Positions 9,960-18,996 are shown, counted from the stretch's first letter. The stretch is 63,804 nt of DNA from Bacillota bacterium (GCA_023415575.1 JAEZKF010000006.1:1-63804); one strand, 5' to 3'. Translations and numbers: made by a program. The notes: generated from the letters alone by a model not told the origin.

Positions 9960-11237
9960 ATGTCGAACAAGCTTAACCGAGAACAAATCGCGCCCGGTGT
10001 GTACTTTTCCAGTGTCACCGACGGGCGTTATAAAACCAACCGGATATCGGTCAACCTAATCATGCCGCTTACACGCAAGACGGCAACAGCAAATGCACTG
10101 TTATGCGCCATGCTGCGCAAGTGCAGCAGTGAATACAAAAGCTTTACGGATATCAATGCAAAGCTGTGCGACCTCTACGGCGCCTATCTAGACAGCGATG
10201 TGCTCAAGATTGGCGAGAATCAGGGCGTAAGCTTGTTTGTCACCTCGATTGATGACCGCTATGCGCTCGACGGTGAACCGGTAACCGAAAAGGCAGCCCG
10301 CCTCTTGTGCTCGCTTTTGTTTAAGCCCGCCATCCAAGATGGCTCCTTCCCCGAAAAGGTGCTTGAGGTAGAAAAGCAGGTGCTTATTGACGAGATTGAG
10401 GCGGAGATTAACGAAAAGCGCAGCTACGCCATTATGCAGTGCTCAAAGCATATGTGCGCAGATGAGCAATTCGCCGTGCCTCGATACGGCTATAAAGAGG
10501 ACGTGCCTGCCATCACAGGCAAGGCCCTTGTAGATGCCTACCATGATATGATGAAGACCGCACTCGTTGAAATCTTCTTTGCCGGATGCGGCGACCCCGC
10601 AGGTGCTAAGGAGATATTCAAAGAGGCGTTCCTGACTTTTCAGCGGTCTGATGAGTATAAGCTCACCACCGAGGTTCGCCATGAGGTGGAATCGGTCAAG
10701 GAGATTACCGAGCGCATGGACATTGCGCAGTCAAAGCTCGTGCTCGGTTTCCGTGCGGGCGCAAGCGTAGAGGATGAGCAAAAGAGCCTCGTTGCATTCT
10801 TGGCATCGGCGGTTTACGGCGCAACGCCTACCTCCAAGTTGTTCCGAAACGTCCGCGAGAAGCTCAGCCTATGCTACTATTGTGCTGCTCGTTATGACCG
10901 CTATAAGGGTATCGTCATGGTGGATTGCGGCATCGAGGGCGCCAATATGCAGAAGGCGCGCGATGAGATTTTGCACCAGCTTGATGAGATGAAAAACGGC
11001 AACATCACCGAGGAGGAGCTTAAAAACGCTGTGCTTGCCATCAAAAACGGCTACAACGCGGTATTTGATTCCACCAAATCGGTTGAGTCCTACTACCTCG
11101 GGCAGATCTTTGCGGGTACCGCCCGCGACCCCGATGAGGTTGTCGCCCAGCTTGAGCGCATCACGGTTAAGGATCTAGCCGATGCGTCGCAGCGCATCGC
11201 CCTTGATACGGTTTATTTCTTAACCGGAGAAGAGTAA
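9960..11237 (+). CDS. yfmF: M16 peptidase-like protein YfmF (EF-P modification-associated, inactive partner)
   Basis: The 425-aa protein has the M16 (pitrilysin) fold sequence pattern but no H-x-x-E-H zinc motif in its N-terminal half, as expected for the non-catalytic member of the YfmF/YfmH pair. In Bacillus subtilis this pair is needed for 5-aminopentanol modification of elongation factor P. ATG at 9960 is preferred over the upstream GTG at 9945 because GGAGGACAGGT lies directly upstream of it. The active partner follows after a 46-bp gap on the same strand, so the two are probably cotranscribed. Function is by family and pairing; the biochemical step performed is not known to me. Confidence 0.85.
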   Translation: MSNKLNREQIAPGVYFSSVTDGRYKTNRISVNLIMPLTRKTATANALLCAMLRKCSSEYKSFTDINAKLCDLYGAYLDSDVLKIGENQGVSLFVTSIDDRYALDGEPVTEKAARLLCSLLFKPAIQDGSFPEKVLEVEKQVLIDEIEAEINEKRSYAIMQCSKHMCADEQFAVPRYGYKEDVPAITGKALVDAYHDMMKTALVEIFFAGCGDPAGAKEIFKEAFLTFQRSDEYKLTTEVRHEVESVKEITERMDIAQSKLVLGFRAGASVEDEQKSLVAFLASAVYGATPTSKLFRNVREKLSLCYYCAARYDRYKGIVMVDCGIEGANMQKARDEILHQLDEMKNGNITEEELKNAVLAIKNGYNAVFDSTKSVESYYLGQIFAGTARDPDEVVAQLERITVKDLADASQRIALDTVYFLTGEE

Positions 11238-11283
11238 ACGCAACGATTGCAGTTTGGTTTAAACGGAAAGGCATGGTTTATAT

Positions 11284-12573
11284 ATGAGGAACATGCAGAC
11301 GATAAAAAACGAGCTGCTCGGCGAGCAGTATTACCGATATGAACATCCGAGCGGGCTTACCATCTTGCTTTGCCCGATGACCGGCTACAGCTCGGCGTAT
11401 GCCCTGTTTGCAACAAAGTACGGCTCGCTCGACACCTGTTTTAAGACGACAAATGACAAGGAGTACACCGAGGTGCCCGAGGGCATCGCCCACTTCCTTG
11501 AGCACAAGATGTTCGAGGACGAGGACGGGGATGCATTTGAAAAGTACGCCAAGACCGGCGCAAACGCAAATGCCTTCACCTCATTTGACCGCACCGCCTA
11601 CGAGTTTCTTTCGTCCGGCGAGGTATATGAGGCGCTGGAGATTCTGCTTACGATGGTAACCACCCCATACTTTACCGACCAATCGGTGGCAAAGGAGCAG
11701 GGCATCATCGGGCAGGAGATAGAGATGTACAACGACAACCCCGGCTGGCGGGTGTTCTTTAACCTGCTGCGGGCTATGTACGTCAAAAGCCCCATCCGCA
11801 TCGACATCGCGGGCACGCAGGAGTCCATCGCACAGATAGACAAAGACCTGCTGTACCGGTGTTATCATACTTTTTATAACCTGCGCAACATGGTGCTTGC
11901 CGTTTCGGGCAACTTTGAAATCGATAAGGTGCTCGAGGTCTGCGACCGCGTCTTAAAAGAGGCGCCCGAGGTCGGCATCGACCGCCTGTTCCCGGATGAG
12001 CCGGTTGAGGTCGGTCAGGAGTACATCGAGCAGGAGTTTGAGGTGTCCATCCCCCTCTTCCAGTTCGGCTATAAGGTTGCTCCTTATGATAAAGAAGAGC
12101 AGCTGCGCCGCAGTGTGGCAAACGACATCTTGCTGGAAGCGGTGACGGGCGAAGCCTCCTCGCTTTACGCAAGGCTGTACGAGCAGGGGCTTATTAACGA
12201 CAGCTTTGCATACGAAAGCCTGATTGAGCGCGAATGTGTCGCCAACATCTTCTCGGGCGAATCCAAGGATCCTCACCGCGTGTGCGCCGAGATTGAAAAG
12301 GCGTTTGACGAGGTTGTGCAAAACGGCATCGACGAGCAGGCGTTTGAGCGGGCAAAGAAGTATTATTACGGAAGATTGGTGTTTGCCTACAACAACGTAG
12401 AGTCGGTGGCATCCTCGCTTGTCACATCCTTTATGTATGGACGAAACGCCTACGATATCATCGATACCCTTACTTCCATCGACCGCGAGGCGGTTAACGA
12501 TACCGCCCGCCGCAACTTTGCACAAAAGCACAAGGCGCTTTCGGTGGTCAAGCCCAAAACACAGGCGCAATAA
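11284..12573 (+). CDS. yfmH: M16 zinc peptidase YfmH (EF-P modification-associated)
   Basis: This 429-aa M16-family metallopeptidase is the active member of the pair. The zinc motif is present as H70-F-L-E73-H74 (GIAHFLEHKMFE), followed by the downstream Glu region GQEIEMYNDNPGW typical of M16. The start at 11284 has GGAAAGG about 12 bases upstream; an ATG at 11293 is an alternative. It lies 46 bp after yfmF. In B. subtilis the pair supports EF-P modification and swarming. The intergenic region to lgt is 101 bp, so cotranscription further downstream is possible but unproven. Confidence 0.88.
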   Translation: MRNMQTIKNELLGEQYYRYEHPSGLTILLCPMTGYSSAYALFATKYGSLDTCFKTTNDKEYTEVPEGIAHFLEHKMFEDEDGDAFEKYAKTGANANAFTSFDRTAYEFLSSGEVYEALEILLTMVTTPYFTDQSVAKEQGIIGQEIEMYNDNPGWRVFFNLLRAMYVKSPIRIDIAGTQESIAQIDKDLLYRCYHTFYNLRNMVLAVSGNFEIDKVLEVCDRVLKEAPEVGIDRLFPDEPVEVGQEYIEQEFEVSIPLFQFGYKVAPYDKEEQLRRSVANDILLEAVTGEASSLYARLYEQGLINDSFAYESLIERECVANIFSGESKDPHRVCAEIEKAFDEVVQNGIDEQAFERAKKYYYGRLVFAYNNVESVASSLVTSFMYGRNAYDIIDTLTSIDREAVNDTARRNFAQKHKALSVVKPKTQAQ

Positions 12574-12674
12574 ATCCCCCTGTGTGGGGCTACATACTTA
12601 TTTAAGTCTCTTAGCCGTTATGTGCGGCTTAGCGTATAGTTATCAATACTTAACGAATGGAGAGACAAAAGGCT

Positions 12675-13823
12675 ATGACTGAAGTACTTAGCTTTCCCGC
12701 TCTGGGTCTTTCATTTAACATTAACCGGGTGGCATTTCAAATCGGCCCCTTTACGGTTTACTGGTATGGAATTCTGATTGCAATCGGCGTTGCGCTGGCC
12801 CTTACCTATGCAATGTCCAAGGCGAGAAAATCGGGCGTTCACCCCGACCGCTTTATTGATGTCATCATGGGCGGCTTTGTGGGCGGCATTATCGGCGCCC
12901 GCTTGTATTATGTTGTGTTTGAGTGGGACTATTACAAAGAGAACCTCGGCGAGATTTATAAGATTTGGAATGGCGGTCTGGGCATCTACGGCGGCCTGAT
13001 TGGTGCCTTGCTCGTGGCCTTTTTGATGTGCAAATGGCGCAAGGTGAAGGTTCTGCCCGTGTTTGACCTCGCCTCGATGGGATTTCTTATCGGCCAGAGC
13101 ATCGGCCGCTGGGGCAACTTCTTTAACATCGAAGCCTTCGGCAGCAATACCAACCTTCCCTGGGGCATGACCAGTGATAAGATTATGTATTTCCTTGCCG
13201 CCAACGCAGACAAGCTCAAGGAGCAGGGCGTGAACATCGTCATCAACGACCCCGTTCACCCCACCTTCCTGTATGAGTCGCTTTGGTGTGCGCTCGGCTT
13301 TGTACTTTTAAACTTCTACTTTAAGCGTCGCCGGTTTGACGGCGAGATTTTCCTGCTGTACACCGCATGGTACGGCTTTGGGCGCTTCTTTATTGAGGGG
13401 CTTCGCACCGACAGCCTTGTTATCGGCGCAGTCCGCGTCTCGCAGGTACTGGCAGCTGTTTTGATGTTTGCAGCAATCATCATTGAGATTATCGTGCGTT
13501 ACCGCATTGCCTCGGAGCACGACCCCGAATACCTCAAGCCTTATGGTCAGACCGAGGAGAGCGCCATCATGCTTGCCGAGATTGACGAGATGCTAAAGAA
13601 CAAGGGCAAGAAGAAGCAAGCCGAGGAGCAGATTGCAGAGGAGTCTGCCGAATCGGACGCTGATGCCGAAACCGAAGTCGAAGCGGATGCTGAAACTGAC
13701 GCCGCGGTAGAAGAACCAGCAGATGTAGCCGAGGAGCAGGCAGACGAGCAAGCGGTTGAGCCGGCTGAAGAAGAGAAACAGGAAGAGCCGGTAGACCCTG
13801 AGCAGGTCGAGACAGAGCAGTAA
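12675..13823 (+). CDS. lgt: Prolipoprotein diacylglyceryl transferase
   Basis: Lgt transfers diacylglycerol from phosphatidylglycerol to the lipobox Cys of prolipoproteins in the cytoplasmic membrane. The 382-aa protein is polytopic and carries the Lgt signature G-R-W-G-N-F-F-N-I-E-A-F-G. The start is taken at the second ATG (12675, MTEVLSFPAL), the first being at 12657. After the enzyme core (about 300 residues) comes an unusual tail of about 70-80 residues made mostly of Glu, Asp, Ala and Val, cytoplasmic by position. The many lipoproteins in this window (25.5, 36-40 and 47.7 kb) would be its substrates. Confidence 0.95.
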   Translation: MTEVLSFPALGLSFNINRVAFQIGPFTVYWYGILIAIGVALALTYAMSKARKSGVHPDRFIDVIMGGFVGGIIGARLYYVVFEWDYYKENLGEIYKIWNGGLGIYGGLIGALLVAFLMCKWRKVKVLPVFDLASMGFLIGQSIGRWGNFFNIEAFGSNTNLPWGMTSDKIMYFLAANADKLKEQGVNIVINDPVHPTFLYESLWCALGFVLLNFYFKRRRFDGEIFLLYTAWYGFGRFFIEGLRTDSLVIGAVRVSQVLAAVLMFAAIIIEIIVRYRIASEHDPEYLKPYGQTEESAIMLAEIDEMLKNKGKKKQAEEQIAEESAESDADAETEVEADAETDAAVEEPADVAEEQADEQAVEPAEEEKQEEPVDPEQVETEQ

Positions 13824-13920
13824 TCAAAAAGACTTCTATGCAGACCGTATGCATCTTTGCCATACGGCCTGCATTCGATTTTGTATTCAGAAAATGTTTA
13901 CGAAAGGTGATGAGTCAACA

Positions 13921-14769
13921 ATGGCAAGGCTAATAGACGGCAAGGCCATCAGCGCGCAGGTAAAGGCTGAGGTAGCTGCCGAAGTGCAAAAGCTCGAAGG
14001 CGAGGGGATAAAGGTCGGGCTTGCGGTTGTAATCGTCGGCAACAACAGCGCCTCTCGCGTGTACGTCAACAACAAGAAGAAGGCTTGTGCCGAGGTGGGA
14101 ATCCTCTCGGAGGAGTATGCGCTTGCGGAAGAAACGACACAAGAAGAGCTGCTTGCACTGATTGAAAAGCTCAATGCGCGCAAGGATATCAACGGTATTC
14201 TCGTACAACTCCCGCTGCCCAAGCACATCGATGAGAAAACGGTTATCGACGCAATCTCTCCGCTTAAGGACGTAGACGCCTTCCACCCCGTCAATGTGGG
14301 CAAAATCATGATTGGCGACTTCGATTATCTTCCTTGCACCCCTGCGGGCATCATCGAGCTTTTGGATAAATCGGGCGTTGACCTCACCGGCAAGGAATGT
14401 GTGGTCATAGGCCGCAGCAACATCGTCGGCAAGCCGATGGCTATGCTTCTATTACACCGAAACGCGACGGTGACAATATGCCACTCCAAAACCCGCGACC
14501 TTGCAGAGGTTACCCGCCGCGCGGATGTACTGGTGGTTGCCATCGGGCGCGCGAAGTTTGTCACAGCCGATATGGTTAAGCCCGGTGCGGTTGTTATCGA
14601 CGTGGGCATGGACCGCGATGAGAACGGCAAGCTGTGCGGCGACGTAGATTTTGACTCCGTCGGCGAGGTAGCTGGCATGATTACCCCCGTGCCCGGCGGT
14701 GTCGGCCCCATGACCATCGCAACCCTGCTTAAAAACACTGTCGCCGCAGCTAAGTTACAGAATAGCTGA
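13921..14769 (+). CDS. folD: Bifunctional methylenetetrahydrofolate dehydrogenase / methenyl-THF cyclohydrolase FolD
   Basis: FolD interconverts 5,10-methylene-, 5,10-methenyl- and 10-formyl-tetrahydrofolate using NADP. The protein is 282 aa, the usual length. Landmarks are the catalytic Y-x-x-x-K in SRVYVNNKKKA, the LVQLPLPKHI block, the Rossmann motif VVIGRSNIVGKP, and the C-terminal PGGVGPMTIATLL. ATG at 13921 is chosen because AAAGGTGATG lies 8 bases upstream; the frame is open 24 codons further back without a better site. It is followed by the rplU promoter. Confidence 0.96.
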   Translation: MARLIDGKAISAQVKAEVAAEVQKLEGEGIKVGLAVVIVGNNSASRVYVNNKKKACAEVGILSEEYALAEETTQEELLALIEKLNARKDINGILVQLPLPKHIDEKTVIDAISPLKDVDAFHPVNVGKIMIGDFDYLPCTPAGIIELLDKSGVDLTGKECVVIGRSNIVGKPMAMLLLHRNATVTICHSKTRDLAEVTRRADVLVVAIGRAKFVTADMVKPGAVVIDVGMDRDENGKLCGDVDFDSVGEVAGMITPVPGGVGPMTIATLLKNTVAAAKLQNS

Positions 14770-14794
14770 TAAGCAAAAACGCTTATACATACAG

Positions 14795-14823
14795 TTGACT
14801 AATTTGACAAACTGTGATAATAT
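14795..14823 (+). promoter_or_regulatory. Promoter of rplU-prp-rpmA
   Basis: TTGACT at 14795-14800, a 17-base spacer, and TAATAT at 14818-14823 with an extended TG upstream of the -10 box. It sits in the gap after folD and drives the L21/L27 operon. Confidence 0.8.
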
Positions 14824-14829
14824 GTTTAA

Positions 14830-14908
14830 TGCCGCATGCTGCGGGCTATCAAGTGGGTTTACCCCGCCTGACGGCAGCGAGTTTTAAGAAAAAAGGCAGG
14901 TGCCTCCA
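14830..14908 (+). promoter_or_regulatory. L21-type ribosomal protein leader
   Basis: About 80 transcribed, GC-rich and foldable bases lie between the promoter and the L21 start, including GCCGCATGCTGCGGGC and a CCCGCCTGACGGCAGCG segment ahead of the Shine-Dalgarno AGGCAGGTG. Position and composition fit the Firmicute L21 leader family, thought to bind a ribosomal protein for autogenous control. I cannot run a covariance model; the assignment is by location and appearance. Confidence 0.6.
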
Positions 14909-14910
14909 TA

Positions 14911-15222
14911 ATGTACGCGATCATTGAAACCGGCGGAAAGCAGTATAAGGTTTCTCAGGGAGATGTTCTTTACATCGAAAAGCTGAATGCTCAGGCAGAC
15001 GAAGTTGTGACCTTTGATAAGGTAATGGCAGTGTCTGATGACAGCGGTGTAAAGTTCGGCAACCCCACTGTAGCAGGTGCTACCGTAACTGCTAAGGTTC
15101 TTAAGAACGGCAAGGCAAAGAAGATTACGGTATTTACCTACAAGCCTAAGAAGAACGAAAAGCGCAAGAAGGGTCACAGACAGCCCTACACCAAGGTGCA
15201 GATTGAGACCATCACCGCGTAA
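14911..15222 (+). CDS. rplU: Ribosomal protein bL21
   Basis: This 103-aa large-subunit protein starts MYAIIETGGKQYKVSQGD, the canonical L21 N-terminus, and ends in a basic rRNA-binding tail (KKNEKRKKGHRQPYT). It is the first gene of the conserved Firmicute order L21 - Prp - L27 - Obg, and follows a strong promoter and a structured leader. Confidence 0.98.
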   Translation: MYAIIETGGKQYKVSQGDVLYIEKLNAQADEVVTFDKVMAVSDDSGVKFGNPTVAGATVTAKVLKNGKAKKITVFTYKPKKNEKRKKGHRQPYTKVQIETITA

Positions 15223-15272
15223 GCTTTTTTGGCTGAGAGCCCTTTTTATAAAAGGGCAGGGTGGTATTTGAT

Positions 15273-15587
15273 ATGATTACTGCAAGGTTTAAAAAGGACA
15301 GCGACGGCTACCGGTCGTTTTCGATATCGGGGCATGCGGGCTGTGAGCAGTACGGCTTTGACGTTGCCTGTGCCGCGGTTTCCTCAGCGGTACAGCTTAC
15401 GGCAAACGGCATTACCGAGGTTGCCGGCGTCAAGGCTCAGGTACAGGTCGACAAGGACACCATCGGGGTAACACTCCCCGAGGGAACACCCGACGAATGC
15501 TGCAATGTGCTTATCGGCGCACTGCATTTGCATCTGAACCTGCTAAGTGAGGAGTATGAGGACGCAATCAGCGTCATAATCGAGTAA
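15273..15587 (+). CDS. prp: Ribosomal-processing cysteine protease Prp
   Basis: Prp removes the N-terminal extension of ribosomal protein L27 in Firmicutes. The 104-aa protein has the catalytic His in SGHAGCEQYG and the catalytic Cys in DVACAAVSSAVQ. The start is ATG 15273 (MITARF), with GGGCAGGGTGG upstream; the GTG at 15261 is less likely. It lies between rplU and rpmA, and the next gene encodes a substrate with the expected cleavage motif. Confidence 0.93.
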   Translation: MITARFKKDSDGYRSFSISGHAGCEQYGFDVACAAVSSAVQLTANGITEVAGVKAQVQVDKDTIGVTLPEGTPDECCNVLIGALHLHLNLLSEEYEDAISVIIE

Positions 15588-15607
15588 ATTACGGAGGTGT
15601 GTTAACC

Positions 15608-15892
15608 ATGATTAGAATTAGCATGCAGTTTTTTGCGCATAAAAAGGGAATGGGCTCGACCAAGAACGGCCGTGATTCCGAGTCTAAGCGTCTTGGTGTA
15701 AAGCGTGCTGACGGTCAGTACGTACTCGCAGGCAACATCCTCGTTCGCCAGCGCGGCACCCGTATTCATCCCGGCGAAAATGTGCGCATTGGCTCTGACG
15801 ATACCCTGTTTGCAACCATCAACGGCAAGGTTAAGTTCGAGCGTTACGGCAAGGACCGCAAGAAGGTCAGCGTTTACGCGGTAGAGCAGTAA
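15608..15892 (+). CDS. rpmA: Ribosomal protein bL27 with cleavable N-terminal extension
   Basis: This 94-aa protein is near the peptidyl-transferase centre. It begins MIRISMQFFAHKKGMGSTKN: the segment before AHKKG matches the Prp cleavage motif (cut after the two Phe), so mature L27 would begin at Ala10. GGAGG lies upstream of ATG 15608. A strong terminator follows at 16001, so obg is likely transcribed separately or by read-through. Confidence 0.97.
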   Translation: MIRISMQFFAHKKGMGSTKNGRDSESKRLGVKRADGQYVLAGNILVRQRGTRIHPGENVRIGSDDTLFATINGKVKFERYGKDRKKVSVYAVEQ

Positions 15893-16000
15893 TTCTGCCT
15901 GCAAGCGTCTTACTGTGCCTTCCGGCTTTCCTTTTACCGTGCCTGTTATGTATTATAATCGGCCACGGTTTGCCGGATGTTGTGTTTGATTTGTGAAAAA

Positions 16001-16029
16001 TCCCGAGCCGCATCGCTCGGGATTTTTTT
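16001..16029 (+). terminator. Rho-independent terminator after rpmA
   Basis: Stem TCCCGAGC/GCTCGGGA (16001-16008 with 16015-16022), six-base loop, then seven T. Confidence 0.9.
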
Positions 16030-16122
16030 GACTGTTCCACACCGACTGGCTGTCATCTTGATGACTTGAAAAAGAGCGATGGGGAATACTTAAAAGGTAG
16101 AAAGAAAAGGGGGCTTGCTGCG

Positions 16123-17391
16123 ATGTTCATCGATAAAGCAAGAATCAGCGTGCGGGCAGGTGACGGCGGAAACGGCGCCGTGTCCTTCCATCGCGAAAAG
16201 TACGTTGCGGCCGGAGGCCCCGATGGGGGCGACGGAGGCAAGGGCGGCGACATCATCTTTGTAGCCGACAACAACCTCAACACACTCATCGATTATAAAT
16301 ATAAAAAGAATTACGTTGCGCAAAACGGTGCGCCCGGCGCAGGCAAACGGTGCACCGGCAAAAGCGGTGAAAACCTTGTGCTGCGTATGCCTAAGGGCAC
16401 GCTTGTCAAAGACGCCCAGACAGGCCGCATTATCGCAGACATCTCGGGTGATGAGCCGGTTGTCATTGCGCGCGGCGGACGCGGCGGCTGGGGAAATGCG
16501 CATTTTGCCACCCCGACTCGTCAGATTCCGCGCTTCGCCAAGGCTGGCGTCCAAGGTGAGGCCCTGGACCTTGTGCTGGAGCTTAAGCTGCTTGCGGATG
16601 TCGGACTTGTGGGCTTTCCCAACGTCGGAAAATCGACATTGATTTCGGCTGTGAGCAACGCAAAACCTGAGATTGCAAACTACCATTTTACTACCCTTGT
16701 TCCAGTTTTGGGTGTTGTGCGCGTGAGTGAGGGCAACTCCTTTGTCATGGCGGACATTCCGGGCCTGATTGAGGGTGCGTCCGAGGGAGTAGGGCTTGGA
16801 CATGAGTTCTTACGCCATGTCGAGCGCTGCCGCCTGATTGTCCATATCGTGGACGTATCGGGCTTTGAGGGCCGCGACCCCAAAGAGGACTTTGAAAAGA
16901 TCAACTACGAACTTGCAAACTTTGATGCAGAACTTGCAAAGCGTCCGCAGATTGTAGTCGCCAACAAGTGCGACCTTGCAACCGAAGAGCAGATTGCCTC
17001 CTTTAGCAGCTACATTGCCAGCAAGGGATATCCCATATTCGCGATATCGGCAGCAGCGCACAAGGGTGTAGAGGAGCTTAAATATGCGATAGCTGCCCGC
17101 CTGCAGGACCTTCCGCCCATCAAAACCTACGAGGCGGAATATGTCCCCGAACCCGAGCTTGAACCTGGCTACACGTTTGATATCCGTATAGAGAATGGCG
17201 TGTACATGGTGGAGAATGCCCCGTGGCTGGTGCGCATCTTAAACAGCTGCAACATGGACGACTATGAATCCCTGCAGTACTTCCAGCGCATGCTGGTGGA
17301 AAAGGGCATTATCGACCGCCTTGTTGAGATGGGTGTCAAGGAAGGCGACACCATAAACATCGATGGCTTTGAGTTCGATTACGTTGACTAA
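16123..17391 (+). CDS. obg: GTPase Obg/CgtA
   Basis: This ribosome-associated GTPase acts in 50S assembly and the stress response. The 422-aa protein shows the glycine-rich Obg domain (GDGGNGAVSFHREKY, then GGPDGGDGGKGGD), the G-domain with P-loop GFPNVGKST, G3 DIPGLIEG, and G4 NKCD, and the C-terminal OCT domain. ATG 16123 has AGGGGGC upstream; the frame is open 19 codons further back without a convincing site. The position after L27 is the conserved order in Firmicutes. mrnC follows closely. Confidence 0.97.
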   Translation: MFIDKARISVRAGDGGNGAVSFHREKYVAAGGPDGGDGGKGGDIIFVADNNLNTLIDYKYKKNYVAQNGAPGAGKRCTGKSGENLVLRMPKGTLVKDAQTGRIIADISGDEPVVIARGGRGGWGNAHFATPTRQIPRFAKAGVQGEALDLVLELKLLADVGLVGFPNVGKSTLISAVSNAKPEIANYHFTTLVPVLGVVRVSEGNSFVMADIPGLIEGASEGVGLGHEFLRHVERCRLIVHIVDVSGFEGRDPKEDFEKINYELANFDAELAKRPQIVVANKCDLATEEQIASFSSYIASKGYPIFAISAAAHKGVEELKYAIAARLQDLPPIKTYEAEYVPEPELEPGYTFDIRIENGVYMVENAPWLVRILNSCNMDDYESLQYFQRMLVEKGIIDRLVEMGVKEGDTINIDGFEFDYVD

Positions 17392-17471
17392 ACTGCCGTC
17401 TGGGAGAAACGGAGGAATGTAACACGCAACTGAATCTGGAGGAGAACGCTAACCCAAAACTGAAAAGTCCA

Positions 17472-17840
17472 TTGTCGCTTGCCTTTTTGGGCGATGCCGT
17501 TTTTGAACTGATGGTGCGTGAGTACCTGTGCCGCAACGGAAATATGCCTGCCCATGTCCTTCATGTCAAGGCTGTTAAGATGGTGTGCTGCGCTGCGCAG
17601 GCGAAGTCGGCAAGTCTAATCACGCCGCTTTTAACCGAGGACGAGATGGCCATATTTAAGCGCGGCCGCAATGCCCATAGCTCGACCGTGCCCAAGAATG
17701 CAAAACCGGCTGATTACCGCGCTGCCACAGGCCTTGAAACCCTGTTTGGCTACCTCTATCTCAAGGGTGAGCATGAACGCATCCAAATGCTGTTCGATGC
17801 AATCTGCACCGGAATTATTGAGACTGAGCAAACCGAATAA
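17472..17840 (+). CDS. mrnC: Mini-ribonuclease III
   Basis: MrnC is a dsRNA nuclease without the dsRNA-binding domain and matures 23S rRNA ends. Motifs seen are LAFLGDAVFEL (catalytic Asp), KRGRNAHS and the A-T-G-L-E-T-L-F-G-Y-L-Y helix. The first canonical start codon is TTG 17472, without a nearby ribosome-binding site, and it would remove the usual first 14 or so residues. The frame is open upstream, and GGAGGA at 17411-17416 is followed after seven bases by ACG (17424), which would give a normal-length protein of about 138 aa. True initiation is therefore probably upstream at a non-AUG codon, or the ATG has mutated. Confidence 0.9.
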   Translation: MSLAFLGDAVFELMVREYLCRNGNMPAHVLHVKAVKMVCCAAQAKSASLITPLLTEDEMAIFKRGRNAHSSTVPKNAKPADYRAATGLETLFGYLYLKGEHERIQMLFDAICTGIIETEQTE

Positions 17841-17847
17841 CAAACCT

Positions 17848-17874
17848 ATCCCCCTGCCTTGCAGGGGGATTTTT
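17848..17874 (+). terminator. Terminator after mrnC
   Basis: Ten-base-pair stem ATCCCCCTGC/GCAGGGGGAT (17848-17857 with 17861-17870), CTT loop, then TTTT. Confidence 0.88.
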
Positions 17875-18006
17875 GCATTTTAACGCAACTGGACAAAAAC
17901 ATCTGCGCGCAATATAATAAAGGTACCGGGGCGCAATCGAAAATGAAAATATGTAAGAATCTAATACAAAATAAGCTTTGCGCAAGCGGTGAAAAGAGGA
18001 TGAGCG

Positions 18007-18795
18007 ATGGAGTTTGGATTGTCTACTGCCTGTCTGTACCCGCAGCTGACCGAAAAAACGATTGAATACTACTGTAGCCAAAACATCGATGTATGCGAGA
18101 TATTTTTTAACACCTACTCAGAACTTGAAAAAGGCTACATCGACTCTTTGCGCCGGATGTGTAAGGCCGCGGGGATGCGGGTTGTTTCCATCCATCCGTT
18201 TACAAGCGGCTTTGAGCCGTTTATGATGTTTACCGACTACCCCCGTCGCTTTGAGGACTTTCTTGAGTTTCATAAGCTTTATTTTGAAACCTGCGTAAAG
18301 CTTGGCGCAAACGTGTTTGTCCTGCACGGCGACCGAAAGGAGAGCCTCTGCCCCGATGACCGCTATTTTGAGCGCTACCATCGCCTGTACGAGCTCGGCA
18401 AGCAATATGGGGTAAAGGTCGCGCAGGAAAACGTCGTCCGCTGCCGGTCAAACTCAATTGAGTTTGTTAAGAAGATGCGCAAGGCCTTAGATGACGAGGT
18501 TTACTTTGTTCTGGACATCAAGCAGGCCGTCCGCGCCGGACAGGATGTGTTTGACATGGCGCAGGCCATGGGCAAAAGCCTTATTCACCTGCACCTCAGC
18601 GACCACAGCGATAGAGGTGACTGCCTGCCCATAGGCAAGGGAACCCTTGATATCAAGCGGCTGTTTGCGTCTCTGCGCAAAATCGGCTTTGACGGAAGCG
18701 TAATTTTAGAGCTTTATAGAGAGAACTTCAACGAGGCACAAGAGTTGATTACTTCATTATTCGACCTAAAATCCATTGTGCAATCCGTCAAATAA
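18007..18795 (+). CDS. Sugar phosphate isomerase/epimerase (xylose isomerase-like TIM barrel)
   Basis: The 262-aa protein fits the AP-endonuclease-2-like TIM barrel family. It starts MEFGLSTACLYP, with VVSIHPF, VFVLHGDR, VAQENVV, VYFVLDIKQAV and LIHLHLSDHS as successive barrel strands carrying metal-binding Glu, Asp and His. AAGAGG lies upstream of ATG 18007. Members include sugar epimerases, inosose isomerases and endonuclease IV relatives, so the substrate cannot be named. It stands alone between two non-coding gaps. Confidence 0.75.
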   Translation: MEFGLSTACLYPQLTEKTIEYYCSQNIDVCEIFFNTYSELEKGYIDSLRRMCKAAGMRVVSIHPFTSGFEPFMMFTDYPRRFEDFLEFHKLYFETCVKLGANVFVLHGDRKESLCPDDRYFERYHRLYELGKQYGVKVAQENVVRCRSNSIEFVKKMRKALDDEVYFVLDIKQAVRAGQDVFDMAQAMGKSLIHLHLSDHSDRGDCLPIGKGTLDIKRLFASLRKIGFDGSVILELYRENFNEAQELITSLFDLKSIVQSVK

Positions 18796-18996
18796 ATCGA
18801 CGAAATTCGACAAAATCAAAGCAAATAGTTTACATAATAGCATTGTATATATTGATACTGGTGCATATATTACACGTCGCTTGTCGATAATTAAGCAAAA
18901 TTAGTCCACAAAACTTCTTCCATTTTTTACCCAAATTTTTTACAATTGAAGTACGTCGCCTCGTGCGGAATGTGATATGGAAGGAGATTGAAGAAA

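Noticed and set aside
18796..18996. Promoter for the 102-aa gene
   Set aside because: Several AT-rich hexamers, but no pair with correct spacing that I would defend.
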